Shown here in pieces: positions 23,205 to 35,515 of a stretch of DNA of 64,000 nucleotides. The position numbers were made by a program, and so were the translations under genes. The notes under the pieces were generated by a model. That model made no database searches. It was given only the letters and a program-made list of their open reading frames with translations, and had not been told where the DNA came from. The stretch's first letter is position 1; each line of letters starts with the position of its first letter. Source of the DNA: Cryptomeria japonica (taxonomy: Eukaryota > Streptophyta > Pinopsida > Cupressales > Cupressaceae); the NCBI RefSeq assembly GCF_030272615.1, contig NC_081408.1, positions 338,552,793 to 338,616,792 on the forward strand, in the 5' to 3' direction.

Positions 23205-24549
23205 CTCATTTAGTTATAGGAAGACAAAATCCATTCTGACTAAATCCCAAGGTTTGGTAGGGATTGGTAAAGTAGTATAGAGGCCTGCATTTGAACTTAT
23301 ACCTTTAGCTCTTTGACACACCACACACTCTGAAATAAATTTCCTCACATCTGATTGTATTCTTGGCCAAAAATAAAACCTTCTAACCAACTCAAGTGTC
23401 TTATGAAGTCCCAAAATATCCTTATAAACTCCTACAATGCTTTTCTTTGACAATATTCTCCCTCATTGAGCAATTCGGAATACAAAGCTGACTACCCTTG
23501 AAAAGTAAACCTTCTTGAAGCATATACTCAGAAAAACCAGTATGATACCTTTCATTCATAGCTTGACAAACCTCATAAGCCTCCTTGAAATCTGCATCTT
23601 CTTGATACATATCCTTCATAGCAATGATTCCCATGCTTTCTAATTGAATCTCTTGGATTACCAAGTTCCTCCTACTAAGGGCATCTACAACTTTGTTGGC
23701 CACTCCCTTCTTATGCTTGATAGTGAATGTGAAAGCTTGAAGGTACTCCATCCATTTCATGTGCCTATGATTGTGTTTCTCCTACTTGTTCAAAAATCTT
23801 AAAGCATGGTTGTCGGTATAAGCAACAAATTCCATAGGTAATAGATAGTGTGTCCATTTCCTAAGAGATTCTACCAAAGAATACATCTCTAGATCATAGG
23901 TTGAATATTTTTTTTTTGCTTCATTTAACTTCTCACTGAAAAAGGCCACAAGCCTACTCTCCTGACTCAAGACTCCTCCTATAGCTTTCTTAGATGCATC
24001 ACATTCAATAGTGAATACGTTATGAAAATTAGGAAGGACTAAGATGGGATGCTCTGCAATCTTTGTTTTCAAATACTCAAAAGACTTGTTAGCTTCATCA
24101 TTCCAAACAAATTGACACTTTCTTTCACCCTTGCTGGTATCTATCATAGGAGCACTAACCCCACTGAAATTTCTTATAAACTTTCTATAAAAACTTGCTA
24201 AACCATGGAAACTTTTTACCTCACTTGCAAATTTTGGTGTGGGCCGATTGAGGATTGCCTCCACCTTAGATGGATCCATTCTCAGATTACCTTTGGAAAC
24301 AACAAACCCAAGAAAAACCAATTCCTCCTGCAAGAAAACACACTTGTCCAAGTTGACCTTCAATTGCTCCTCAAGCAACCTTTTCAATATCAAATCCAAG
24401 TGCATCAGATGATCATTTCTGTCCTTACTGAAAATCAATATATCATCCAAGCATACTACCACAAAATGATTGATAAAGGGCTTAAGAATCTCATTCATTA
24501 ACCTCATAAATGTACTAGGGGCATTAGAAAGGCCAAATGACATTACCAT
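23205..24549 (-). pseudogene. Chromovirus RT, RNase H and integrase N-terminus (element D)
   Basis: RT (23782-24549) opens MVMSFGLSNAPSTFMRLMN and has the catalytic motif in the form VVVCLDDILIFSKD, i.e. CLDD rather than the usual YLDD. It continues through QEELVFLGFVVS and the thumb. RNase H follows with IECDASKKAIGGVL, LEMYSLV and YTDNHALRFL. The next frame (23422-23760) gives HKKGVANKVVDALSRR, then 23214-23453 gives the integrase zinc finger (LHKTLELVRRFYFW, CVVCQRAKG) and WDLVRMDF. Element C cuts the gene directly after this point; the rest is at 15535-16536. Confidence 0.88.
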
Positions 24550-26720
24550 CCATTAAAACAAGTCTTCATTGGTCTTAAATGCTATCTTCCATTGGTCTCC
24601 ATCTTTGATCCTAATTTGGTGATAACCATTTTCAAGTCTATTTTGGAGTAGTACTTGGCCTCTCCTAGACAATCCATCCAATCCTATATTCTTGGCATTG
24701 GGAATCTATATCTTATTGTTATCCTATTGATAGCCCTAGAGTCGGTACATAACCTCCATGTCCTTTCTTTCTTAGGAGCTAGCACTATTGGGACTGCACA
24801 TGGGCTTATACTCTTTCTAATGAACCCTTTCTCAAGTAACTCTTGGATATGTCTGGAAACTTCTACATTTTATTCAGGGGTCAGTTTATAGGCTACCTTG
24901 CTAGGTAGGGTAGTGCTTGGTATAAGGTCTATGCAATGACTGATTTCTCTTTGAGGAGGTAGAGTATCTATGGTACTATTTGCAACAAATCCCTTATACT
25001 TATCTAGTAGATCCTAAACCTCCTTAGGCCCAACTTTTCCTTTTTCCTCATGGTTCTTAGGCTGCTTCTTTGGTTCATCCCTAGGATTGACAACTATGGA
25101 AAAGAAAGGTGTATCCTTCTCCTTCAAATCCCTCATGAATTCTTTCTCATCTACTAGCATGACACTAGTCACAATGTTTTTATCCTTACTATCATCCAGG
25201 AGAGGGGTCATGGTAAAGTTCTCTCCATTTTTGGTGTAGTGTATACATTCTTACTTCCCTCATGTCTAGCATCTACATCATATTTCCAAGGCCTACCAAG
25301 TAGCAAATGACAAGCATCCATTTCCACCACATCACACAACACCATCCTTATATTCACTAATTGAAAAATCTACCCACACTTGTTCACTAATCAACACTTG
25401 TTGTCCCTTATTCAACCAAGATACTTTATAGGGATAGGGATGAGGTATTCTTTGCAAGTTAAGTTTAGTAACCATTCAATAGAAGCTGTATTATATGTGG
25501 ATCCGGAATCTACAATGACCTTACAAACTTTACCTTATACCTTGCAGGTGGTTCTAAAAAGAGACTTCCTCTAAGGTGGTTCTTTGTTAATTGGTTCCTT
25601 TAAGAGAGTCCTTTTTATCATCAAGAGCTCTCCTTGCTTTAGGTTTGCAGGTATTGAAGTTGATGTGTGGTAGGAGGTCATGCTCTGACTATCTTCCTCT
25701 TGAGTCAAATATGCTCTTCTTTCACCCCCTTGACCATCATTTCCTTGCTTCTGATATGGATACCTAAAGGATTGATGTCCCACTTGATTACAAGAGAAAC
25801 ACCCACTGGTGACAAAACTAGGTCCTCTCCCACCAAATCTTCCTCTTGCATTTTCTCTTCTCCCTCTAAAACTACCTCTGCTCCTTGATTCTCCCTCATG
25901 TTCCTGACTGCTTATTTCTCCTTGGGGTTTAGGGTATGATCCTCTACCATTGAATCTACCCTTACCTCTGAAATTTGTACCCCTTCCTCTATTATGGTGT
26001 TCTCCTCGCCTCTTTTGCTTATCCTCAATCCTAAGTGTCATTTGATAACACTTATGCAGTGATTCGAGATTAAACAAACTAAGTTCATCTTGAATGTTGA
26101 ACTTAAGGCCATTCATGTACCTTTCTAACTTTTGTGTCTCACTCTTTGGTATCTTTGCTTTGAGTGTCATTATGTGGAACTCCTCAGTGTGGGAACTAAC
26201 ATCCAGATCCTTTTGCCTCAAATTTTATAGTTTCTTATGTAGGATTATCTCATAATCCTCAAGGACAATTTTCTTCTTGATTTCTGACACCATCCTCTTC
26301 CATGAAGTGATGAGGTTCTTACCTTCCACCATTCTTTCCCTTTATAGGACATTCCACTAACTAAGGGAAGGACCCTTCAATTTTGACTTAGCTAGCTTTA
26401 CTCTTTGGTTCTCTACCACCTCCTCATACTCAAAATAGTTTTCCAAAACTTCAATCCAATCCATGCATTCCTGTGGATTCATCTTCCCTTGAAACATATG
26501 TAATTATTCCTTAGTGTCTCTTCCACCTACTCTCTTAAGGGCTTCAGTGAATTGCCTTTGATCTGTAGGTACAACTAGGTTCTCTCCTTGTTCTTCTCCT
26601 TCTTCTTCCTCAGAGTCTGAGCCAACTTCCTTCCCATCCTGACCCTTCTTCAACTTTGCTAGTTCTACTTCCATCCTTTTGTTCTTGGCTATTAGCTCCC
26701 TCACTATCCTAGCCAATTAT
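24550..26720 (-). pseudogene. Chromovirus gag, protease and RT N-terminus (element D), heavily decayed
   Basis: Gag: the frame 26504-26716 has a basic helix and an acidic run (DSEEEEGEEQGEN). Further on are CMDWIEVLENYFEYEE-like and 25571-26221 with the C-terminal gag helices, an RG-rich segment, and a CCHC-like knuckle CFSCNQVGHQSFRYP in which the last cysteine is Y. Protease traces lie near 25470-25540 (conceptual VIVDSGSTYNTAS). The RT N-terminus, 24550-25000, has many stops. No single start is supported; the PBS at 26809 sets the upper limit. Confidence 0.75.
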
Positions 26721-26808
26721 ACATTGGTGACTCTAGAAGGTATCTCCTCTTCACTTTGTCCCTTTGTCCAATCTCTTATGGTTCAAACTCTTCCCAATTT
26801 CTTCTAGA

Positions 26809-26820
26809 GCTTTGATACCA
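26809..26820 (-). other. Primer-binding site of element D
   Basis: The minus strand reads TGGTATCAAAGC, initiator-methionine type with one change from TGGTATCAGAGC, two bases from the LTR end at 26823. Confidence 0.87.
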
Positions 26821-26822
26821 AC

Positions 26823-28303
26823 TGATGCAGATGTCTTCAACAGTAGTGTGACTAACACACACTCTCTCTCTCCTTTCACTCTCACAATCTCAAGCCTATG
26901 AAGGCCTCAACTCACACCAAAACCAAAACTTGAACTTTATCCCTCACAAGGTTTGATAAACACATTCACTATGCCCTTAGGGTCTCACAAGACCTTCCAC
27001 AACCTTGTTATCCTTGATGGCAACAAGGTTCCATAGGTTCAATTGCCAATAGACTTCACCTATCGGTAATAGACTTCACCTACCAACATTGACAAATACA
27101 ACAAGGGTCATTCACATCGACATCTAGTTTACACCGGAAGAAGATTATAATGGCAAATTATAATTGTAGTTTCAAATGCCCTTTTGGAACTTCTCTCAGA
27201 CTCCAAAGAACCAAATCCCCAACTTGCTCCGACACTCCTAGACACCTACTTGGGTCACAGACCTAGTTGATCAGATTAGGCTTGGGTTACAAAGGAAGTG
27301 TATGGAAATGGGACCAAAAGGAAGATACAATTCTTTAGAGGGATTTTCTAATTTCTGAATGTACCTATTCAACCATCTAACTCCTTCTAGTGTCTGGTAT
27401 CATGCAATCCATCAATTCTTGATTGTACTAGTCTAAACCCTTACAAATTTTAGGCTAGGGGTTGGTGGTAAAAATATCAATCCAACTCCCCTGATATTTC
27501 CCCTTTTGAATCTCATAATACACCTCCCTAACTCACATCCTACCAAAGGCCTTTAAGAGCCAATGACTAGATTGCGAGTTAGGGCCTCATCTTTTCAACA
27601 CCCTAGGGAAAATAAGGGTTTCCGGACTTGTAGAAGCAAATTATCGATATCTCCTTCCAAACATTACTTCAAGGGGTCATACTAGATTCATATGAAAGAT
27701 TATTCAGTTTTCTATTGTACCAAGCCAAAGTTTTACAAAATCATTCAACATTCTATATGGACAGTATGAAAAAATAACAGAATTCAGGCAAAATCAGATT
27801 TGTTTCATTTCATACTCTCCACCAAACTTCTCCAAAACATTATGTGCCTTTAACCAAACTTTCTCATAGGTTTTACAAGCACAAATATGCTCCTCTCAAT
27901 AATCACAACCAACTTTGAAATTGTTGTGACCGTTGGAAAGAGGTTACATTCCAACTGGCAACTTTTCAAAAGTTTCTTTGACAATAATGACAACTTTTGT
28001 AACTTTAAATTCCTAAGAACCTAAACCTTACTAAACATATCTAAGGACATTATTAACCTTTAAAATACCTAAGACAACATTCTAGGATCATAAACACAAA
28101 ATTTTATGATTCAAGCCCACATGGCCTAATAGACCTCTAGGCTTATATGTGCACTTGAGAGGTTATTGACCACACAAAGACATTTTATTACATCTAGGGT
28201 GAGCCTTGAGATCTAACCCATTATGGAAACACAAGTAAACACAAAAAAAAACACCAGACACCCCTAATAGCATGAAAACACCATGAAAAAAAGAGGTGCC
28301 TTG
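26823..28303 (-). repeat. 5' LTR of element D (main part; last 5 bp at 40342-40346)
   Basis: It aligns with 13988-15474. The outer end is interrupted by element E after AGGTGCCTTG; TACCA at 40342-40346 completes the LTR. The two parts sum to 1,486 bp against 1,487 for the other LTR. Confidence 0.9.
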
Positions 28304-29565
28304 TGTCTACCCCAACTATAATAATAATAATAACTCTAATTGAAATCTCAATCCAAAGTTTGGACATTCATCTGGTAGAGTTTACTATTTTCATGGCTAG
28401 TGTTCATTTAGTTATCAACCCAGGAACGTAAAACTTGAAATGGGTCTGCAATATATATGCACTAAGCTTTTTAAATGGTTATTCTGCATTGCTGCAGTAA
28501 CTAACATTATGCAAAAAGAAAAGGAAAGAATGGAAATCATAGAAGGCTACATGAAAGCTATATAAAACAATGCTGGAATGATCTAATGTAAATAACAAAA
28601 ATCACACTATTCTAGCTTGGCTGCAGGAACAGTCAGTGGATCTATTTCCAGTGGCTGTAGGAACAATCCAGTCATAAACTTCTACTGCAACTAGAGAAAA
28701 ACTAATTTCAATGAACATAAACACAGGATCACTCACCAAGTGGGCCCCTTTGGATGAGTGATATCAAGCTTCTAGCAAAATACTTTTAACAGATCAGAAC
28801 AACATATCTTTCCTTCATTTCTTCCTAAAATCGATTACATGTTTTAAAAGAGAAACTCTAGAATGCTTGCCAAAAACTCTTTGCTCAATTCCTTTCTATC
28901 CTGTCTAACCTCTAAGAAAAAGGAAGAGCTTATTATAAAGTAAAGATCAATTACAATGGGCAACTCAAATCACGCCCAGAAGAAGAGGCGGATGATTGTC
29001 AGATGAAGAAGATAACTAGAGCTTGGCTATAGGAACCGTGGATCTAAACTGAACCACAGTCTTTGCACGCCATAGCGATATTTTATGAATTCAATACCCA
29101 CTAGAGTTAAACTCCCATAGTGAAGTATGACTTCTCTGATTATGCCATATGTTGCGCTTGCTCAGATCCCCTTCCGTTTGATCTCTAGTTATCTTGTACG
29201 TGATTCTTCAATCCTTGGTCGTGAAAGGAAATCATCCACCATAACATCATTTATTATCTGCACTAAAACAAAAACAACATACAAGGACATGCATATGTAT
29301 CTTAATTAATACATTCATTAACTCACATATGACATTATCTAAAATAATCTTCATATCAACTGGGACAAATCACTTGGCTACAGGAATAAATTGGTATGGC
29401 TGTAGGAATTGACCGACAAAGTTCAAATGTGATTTCATAAGTTCAGGTTTAATACATGGATTACATATAGTCAATTCACAATACTTTACTATCACAATGC
29501 AACCCAAAAGATGCCAAAAACCTAAGAGTTTTGATTAAAAAACATGTCAAAGTATCAACTTATCA
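28304..29565 (-). repeat. 3' LTR of element E
   Basis: 1,262 bp, TGTCTACCCC to CAACTTATCA. It matches 39105-40336 closely (for example TGTCTACCCCAACTATAATA in both). An (AAT)n run lies near 28320. No genes. Confidence 0.93.
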
Positions 29566-29579
29566 TGCCCCCCAACTTT
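29566..29579 (-). other. Polypurine tract of element E
   Basis: The minus strand reads AAAGTTGGGGGGCA immediately before the LTR start TGATAAGTTG. Confidence 0.85.
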
Positions 29580-31884
29580 AAGAGTTTGCTAATCCTGCAA
29601 CAAAAGGAAAATTTTTGATTTTCGCTATAACTCTTAAATCACCAACAATGTCTTGACGTGTTCCCTTTGAAGCCAAATTCCAATAAAATCCTTTCATTTT
29701 TTCCAACCTGGACCATCTAGCTGTTTCTTCTGCAACTGCATCATAATTCCGCTCTATTGGTTGGCATGCCAAAAGTGGCCACATAAGGATCAGAGGTCGA
29801 AAGAGCAACGGTAGCCAGTTGTTGGCTTTCTCCCTACCTAACTGTATGTATTTGGGGGCTCTTTGTATGGCTGCATGAAAATTCTATAGTGAGTAAGGTT
29901 CTCCCTATTTTAAATTTTTTGGTAGATTATTCCAACATTGAGTTAACCCTTCTATTGCGGTTGTCCTGTCAGTTTGAACCAAATGCTCACACGCTTGATA
30001 TACTTCCTCTCTCATTGGAAGTACTATTTTACTAACATCATCTCTTATTAGTAACTTTTGCCAATCATAATAAAGAACCCTTGGTTCTTGTGATTCCCTT
30101 CTCAATGGTAATGGACAGTCAAGCTCTAATTTTTCATACTCCCTGGCTTGTGGCCCTATGATAATCTCATTTTGGATCCATGACATTAAAGCTTTGATAT
30201 GGATATCCCCAATATACAATAAAGGATTCCATTAAGTATAATTCACATAACAAATTCTTCATAGCAGGTGGAGAGGTTTGATAAGCATAATAGAATTCCT
30301 CAGGTGTTTCCAAGGATGGATTAAGGTCCCTAACAATGTGGTTTAGTCTGAGGTTCAGATACCGCTATTTCAAATGTACTGCATAAACTCTTGGAGGTGC
30401 CATACACTGCATCAACTTAGGAACCATACCATAAATCACTTCTACATTAGCCTCTAATTCCTCAATTCTATTATCTCTCTTTTCAATCTCTTTTTGCTGC
30501 TTATTAATAATCCCCTGCAACCTATCCTTCTCTATTTCCCATTGTCTATAAAATGTTAAAGAAATAGATAAACTACTTAGGGATGAAAGAGGTCTAATAG
30601 GTACTACCCTAGACCGTGGGATTTCTTCAATAAAATCCTCATATCTCCCATATTTTCTTTAGGTTGCTGTAGAACATCCTCAACAGTTTCTTCAAATTGC
30701 AATGCCACAGAAGCAAGATTTTCTATTTTATCCATAACAATCTCTTCTTGAATTTATTCTTCCGCAGGGTTTTCTTGAATTTATTCCTCCGCAGGGTTTT
30801 CTTGAATTTCACCCTCTGCAACATTTTCTTCTTCCGAAGTTTCTACTGCAATAACCTCTGTTGGATTACTCACAGGTTGAGTCTTTTGTGTCCTCCTTCG
30901 TGTTCTTCTTACATACACTTTTGGAACGATTGTAGGAGTTTTTGTTTTTGTCCTATGCCTCTTGGCTGAAGGAGGAATTTGAGTTACCTACGGCCGGATA
31001 ATAAGCTCTTCATCTAATTCATCCCTTTCTAACTCTTTTCCTTTCCTTTGCAAAACTAGCAAATCTCTTTGAAGAGAAGTAGAGGGTTGTTCTTCAATTG
31101 ACTCCACTTCAATATTTTGCTCCATAATAACTGTGGCTCCTTCAACAACAAGCAAAGCCTCATCTTCATTAGAAGGATTATCTACAACATTCTCTTCTTC
31201 AACCGGCAGATTATTTGCAATAGGGACATCATCAACTTGAAATTGTTGTATATCCTCAAGTACACCCCATTCCATTTGCGAAACATCTCTCAGGGACCGC
31301 TGTACAAGTAGCTTAACCAATCCATGATGGCTAATGAAGCAATTTCCATTTTTTCGCGTCTCCTTAGAACTTGTAGAAATGATATGATATAAGAAATTGG
31401 GAACATTAACTCACCGACCATGTCGCAGATGACTAAGTAACTTAAAATGAGGTGAATGCAGATTTGAATACCATCCTTCACATGTAATGTATTTCATAAT
31501 ATACAAAGCTACTTGAGGCCAATGTACTGGTAAAGAAACCCTTCTAGTTCCTTGTCTATCCACTATTAAGGGTCCATCTGTGGGAATTGTGAACTCTGCC
31601 TTGGCACTCCTTGCGTCTTTTGATTCTAGAAAGAGTTCCCCTTCCTACAACAACCCCGTTACTTCTGCTATTTGCTGCTCCGTAGCAATTACCCTCAAAC
31701 CTTTAACTATAGATTCTCCTTCATCAAAGGAATGCATAAATTCTACAGTAATTTCTTCATTGTAATCCCTAATTTTCAAGAAGTAATCCAACCAGCCATG
31801 GTTTTGGAAATATTGCTCACAAAGACCATCCTGCAGCAACCCTTCATGGACCATTGGCTTATGGTGAATTAGATCACCGCCCAT
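29580..31884 (-). pseudogene. Extra sense ORF of element E (env-like position), function unknown
   Basis: About 770 codons in the remains of one gene read with pol. The start is placed at 31884 (MGGDLIHHKP), the first ATG after an internal purine tract. The N-terminal part (31645-31884) has HGWLDYFLKIRDYNEEITVE and a conserved-looking VKGLRVIATEQQIAEVTGL. An acidic, valine-rich section follows (30988-31320), then a 9-residue repeat built on NPAEE (30746-30826), a probable coiled coil (about 30390-30545, EKDRLQ...KQQKEIEKRD), and C-terminal frames 29905-30219 and 29578-29808 ending at the polypurine tract. Stops separate the frames. I see no signal peptide or membrane segment, so calling it an envelope gene is not supported. 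Similar proteins occur in plant retrotransposons, as far as I recall, without assigned function. Confidence 0.6.
30746..30826 (-). repeat. 27-bp tandem repeat in the extra ORF of E
   Basis: Three 27-bp units (30746, 30773, 30800). The first two are near-identical, with TTATTC(T/C)TCCGCAGGG; the third is diverged. The period is a multiple of three, so the reading frame is kept. Confidence 0.85.
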
Positions 31885-32100
31885 CTCTTACTCTGATATT
31901 TTTTTCTCTGCAACTAAACCAAAATATTTGACAGTCTTGCTAAAAAAATGAAATCTACTTACATATCTTAATTTTGGGGGCAGACTTTATTATTCACTTG
32001 CGTGAAATAATAACATCATAAGTAATGATGGTTAGGAATTCAATTCGGTGTACCAAAAAGAACTGATAATTAATCATATTGGAAAACGAACCATAAAGTA

Positions 32101-32118
32101 CCCCCCCCCCCCAACTTA
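32101..32118 (-). other. Second, internal polypurine-like tract of E
   Basis: The minus strand reads TAAGTT followed by twelve G, much like the true tract AAAGTTGGGGGG at 29566. It lies between the end of pol (32359) and the start of the extra ORF (31884). The surrounding 31885-32358 has no other recognisable feature. Confidence 0.55.
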
Positions 32119-32358
32119 ACCTAGCATGTGTCCACACAAGCTGAGAATATTTCGGGTAGTGGGGTGGATTTAAATAGGACAATCATAATGAACTAATAAA
32201 TGCATAATTAAAATAAAATACAATATACACATACCTGCAATTGGGCAAAAATGAAGGCAAAATGAAATGAAGTGACAGGTAAGAATGTGGGATGGAATAT
32301 AGTGGATGGAATTTTATGTATGGAGAAGAATATTCCCATATAAAATGGAAATATTTTA

Positions 32359-33600
32359 TTATGATATGGTAAATATGTTCACTGCAGAGGTTGCAGGAAC
32401 ATTACTTTTATCAATCTGCTCAAGTGCAACAGGAAGCTTATGAATTTCTACCGAGTTATTGATAGTTGCTACAGGAACCTTGTCAGTTGCTGCAGGAACT
32501 TTTATTCCGCTTTGTCGAGCAAACTGCTGCAGGAACTCCTCTCTAGTAGCTGGCTTGTAATATAGTCGTAGGCGATGTCCATTTACTAAGAGTTTAAATC
32601 GAACAAGATCAATTGTGGACAAACAGACTGCTCCATTTTGAAAAACTTCTTCTATCTCAGAAGGACCTAACCACCTTGTTTGAAGTTTTCCCATAGCATC
32701 TTTATATCTGGAATCATACAGGAGTGCCCAGTCACCAACTTTGAATTTCTTTTCTCTGATATATTTATCATGCCATCTTGCTCTTTGATTTTGAATCAAT
32801 TCTGTTTGTTGAACAACTATCTTCCTCCATTCATCAAGAGCATTTAACTGCTGAATGCGTTCTTTCCGTGCTTCAAACAATGTCATATTTATTTGTAAAG
32901 CTGCCCTCAAGGTTTTATGCTCAAATTTAATAGGCATCATTGTTGTTTTTCCATAAACCATCTCAAAAGGTGTGAATCCAATTGGTATTTTCCAAGTTGT
33001 TCTATATGCCCAAATTGCCTCTGAAAGTCGATGAGACCAATCTTTTTTGTGGACAAACACTATTTTTTTAAGAATAGCCTCAAGCTCTCTATTTGTAACT
33101 TCTACTTGTCCATTAGACTATGAATGATATGGAGTGGATTTCCTGTGTCTTATATTGTATTCATTGACCAAAGCTTTTATCAATATTGATGTAAATTGAG
33201 GTCCCTAATTTGAGATAATTTCCCTTGGTACTCCATATCTTGTAAATATCTCTTCATAGAGAAACTCAGCCACCTTATTATCTCTTGCATGTGTCATGGC
33301 TCTAGCTTCTACCCATTTTGTTACATAGTCTGTACATACCAAGATATAAGATTTGCCATTAGAAGGTGGATCAATTGGGCCAACAAAATCTAATCCCCAT
33401 TTGTCAAATGGTGCAACAAATATTTGAGGATATAGTGGCATCTCATTAGATTTTGTAGGTTTTCCCATTCGCTGACATCTGTCACATTTCCTTGTATACT
33501 GAGCTACATCCTTGTGTAATGTGGGCCAATAGTATCCGGTATTGAGTATTTTTCAATGTTGTCCTTTTGATAGCAAAATGACCTCCACATGGCTCATCAT
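32359..33600 (-). pseudogene. Integrase of element E, broken
   Basis: 33205-33468 has the start of the core, FDKWGLDFVGPI and YVTKWVEARAMT, and ends at the GVPREIISN position, where the next residue of the core should be D; a stop follows. 32359-33060 carries the rest: HRLSEAIWAYRTTWK, TPFEMVYGKTTMMPI, a basic helix, FKVGDWALLYDSR and the GPSEIEEVF C-terminal fold. Between 33061 and 33204 the sequence continues the domain with stops. The zinc-finger part lies near 33470-33600. It is followed downstream by the internal purine tract. Confidence 0.86.
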
Positions 33601-33793
33601 GACATGCATGCAGGATGTCATATGTTTCAACTTCTCTGACACATCTTCACATGACTTGGTCAGGTCTAGTATAAAATAGACAATCAACAATCCATGAAAA
33701 GTTAAAACTTTTCTCAAATAGCAACCTTCTTTCCTTAGGAGAAAAATAAATTGGCATCTTAGCTGTAGCTAAATAATTGGCAATATCAGCATA

Positions 33794-35506
33794 CTAAGGA
33801 GTGTGAGCCTGTATGAGAAACAAATTCTCATCTGGAAAAGTGTCATCTATCATTGTAGAATCTTCCTGCAATTGAAGACAGGAAAGATAATTTGCTACCA
33901 CATTAGACTTCCCTGGCTTATCAACAACTGTGATATCAAATTCCTGCATCAACAATAACCAGCGAGCTAATCTACCGATGATTGATGGCTTATTCATGAG
34001 ATATCTAATTGCAGTATGATCTGTATGCACAAATATGGGATACCCTATGATATAGTGTCTAAATTTGTTAAGGGTATATATGACAACTAGCATTTCCTTT
34101 TCAGTAACTGTATAATTCAATTCAAGTCCCTGCAAATTCTTGCTGATATAATATATTGCATTTTCCAATTTGTCAACTTTTTGTCCTAGCACTGCTCCTT
34201 TTGTATAATCAGATGCATCTATATGGATTTGGAATGGTACAGACCAATTTGGTCCTTTAAGAACCGGTGCTTGAGTCAAAGCATGCTTAAGCTTTAAGAA
34301 AGCTTCATTGCATGTTGGGGTCCATTTAAATTCTGCATCTTTAGTAAGTAGTGAATATAAGGGACTTGTAATTTTACTGAAATCTTTGATAAACCTTCTG
34401 TAGTATCCATCATGGCCAAGAAAACTTCTCACATCTTTTTGCTTCATAGGGTCATTAATATGCTTAATAACCTCAATCTTTGCTGGATCCACTTGTATGC
34501 CTTGTACAGATATATGATGACCAAGGACTATTCCTTCTTCCATCATAATGAAACACTTCTCACTGTTTAAAGACAAATTGTAGTCTTCACACTGCTACAG
34601 AAATTTCTTCAGATTACCCATTGCTTGATCAAATTTAGAGCCATAAGTTGTAAAGTCATCCATGTAAATTTCCATAATATCTTGAGAAATATCAGAAAAA
34701 ATACTAATCACTGCCATTTGAAAAGTGGCTGAAGCATTACACAACCCAAAAGGAAGAGCAAAATATGCATATGTGCCCCATGGGCAAGTAAATGTTGTTT
34801 TCTCTTGATCCTCAGGAGTTATTTGTATCTGATTGTAGCCACTAAATCCATCAAGGAATGAAAAATATCTCTTACCAGCCAGAGAATCCAATACCCAATC
34901 CACAAATGGCAATGGAAAATGATCCTTTCTTGTGGCTAAGTTTAAAGCTCTATATTCAACACATACCCTCCATTTTCCTCCCTTTTTAGGTACTATCACC
35001 AGAGGTGATACCCATTGACTATCAGAGATAGGATAAATAAACCTAGCTTTCAACAATTTTTGTAATTCTTCTTTAACTATCTCCTTCAAGGAAGGGTTGA
35101 CTCTTCTTTGAGGTTGTTTGAGGGGGCAACACTCATCCTTTATGTAAATACGATGAGTACAAACTGCTGGATCAATTTCATTCATATCCTTGTAATCCCA
35201 TGCAAAAGCACTTCTATGGAGTTTCAGCAAGTCCACAAGGCTCTCCTTTTGAGTATCTGATAAATTTCTATTGATATTCAGATATTTATTCAATTCCACC
35301 TCTATCTTAATAGTAAGATCGATCTGGTTTATATCAGAAAAATGAGAAAAAGACAATTCCTGTGGCAATAGGGTATGCAAGATATTAGTGGCTGTAGGAA
35401 AGTCCAAACCTGCAATATTCAGAACTAATTCCTGCAATTTTTGATCTTCTATGAATTCATTTATTAGGACCTTATAAATAATTGATTCTTCATTATATAA
35501 CTGCAT
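33794..35506 (-). pseudogene. Reverse transcriptase and RNase H of element E
   Basis: 34595-35506: DYKDMNEIDP, FIYPISDSQWVSPLVIVPKK, WRVCVEYRALNLATRKDHFP, FSFLDGFSGYNQI and the catalytic motif IYMDDFTTYG. 33794-34576: the RT thumb and gypsy RNase H with IHIDASDYTKGAVLG, TEKEMLVVIYTLNKFRHY and HTDHTAIRYLM, then GKSNVVANYLSCL. The two frames are split by a stop near 34590. The catalytic motifs are intact, so this is one of the better preserved pol genes in the window. Confidence 0.9.
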
Positions 35507-35515
35507 GAGTGGTCC

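Noticed and set aside
30697-30969. Plus-strand frame rich in F, L and C that looks like membrane segments
   Set aside because: It is the shadow of the NPAEE repeat of the accessory ORF on the minus strand.
29580-31884. Calling the accessory ORF of E an envelope gene
   Set aside because: Only its position fits. No signal peptide, membrane helix or cleavage site is visible.
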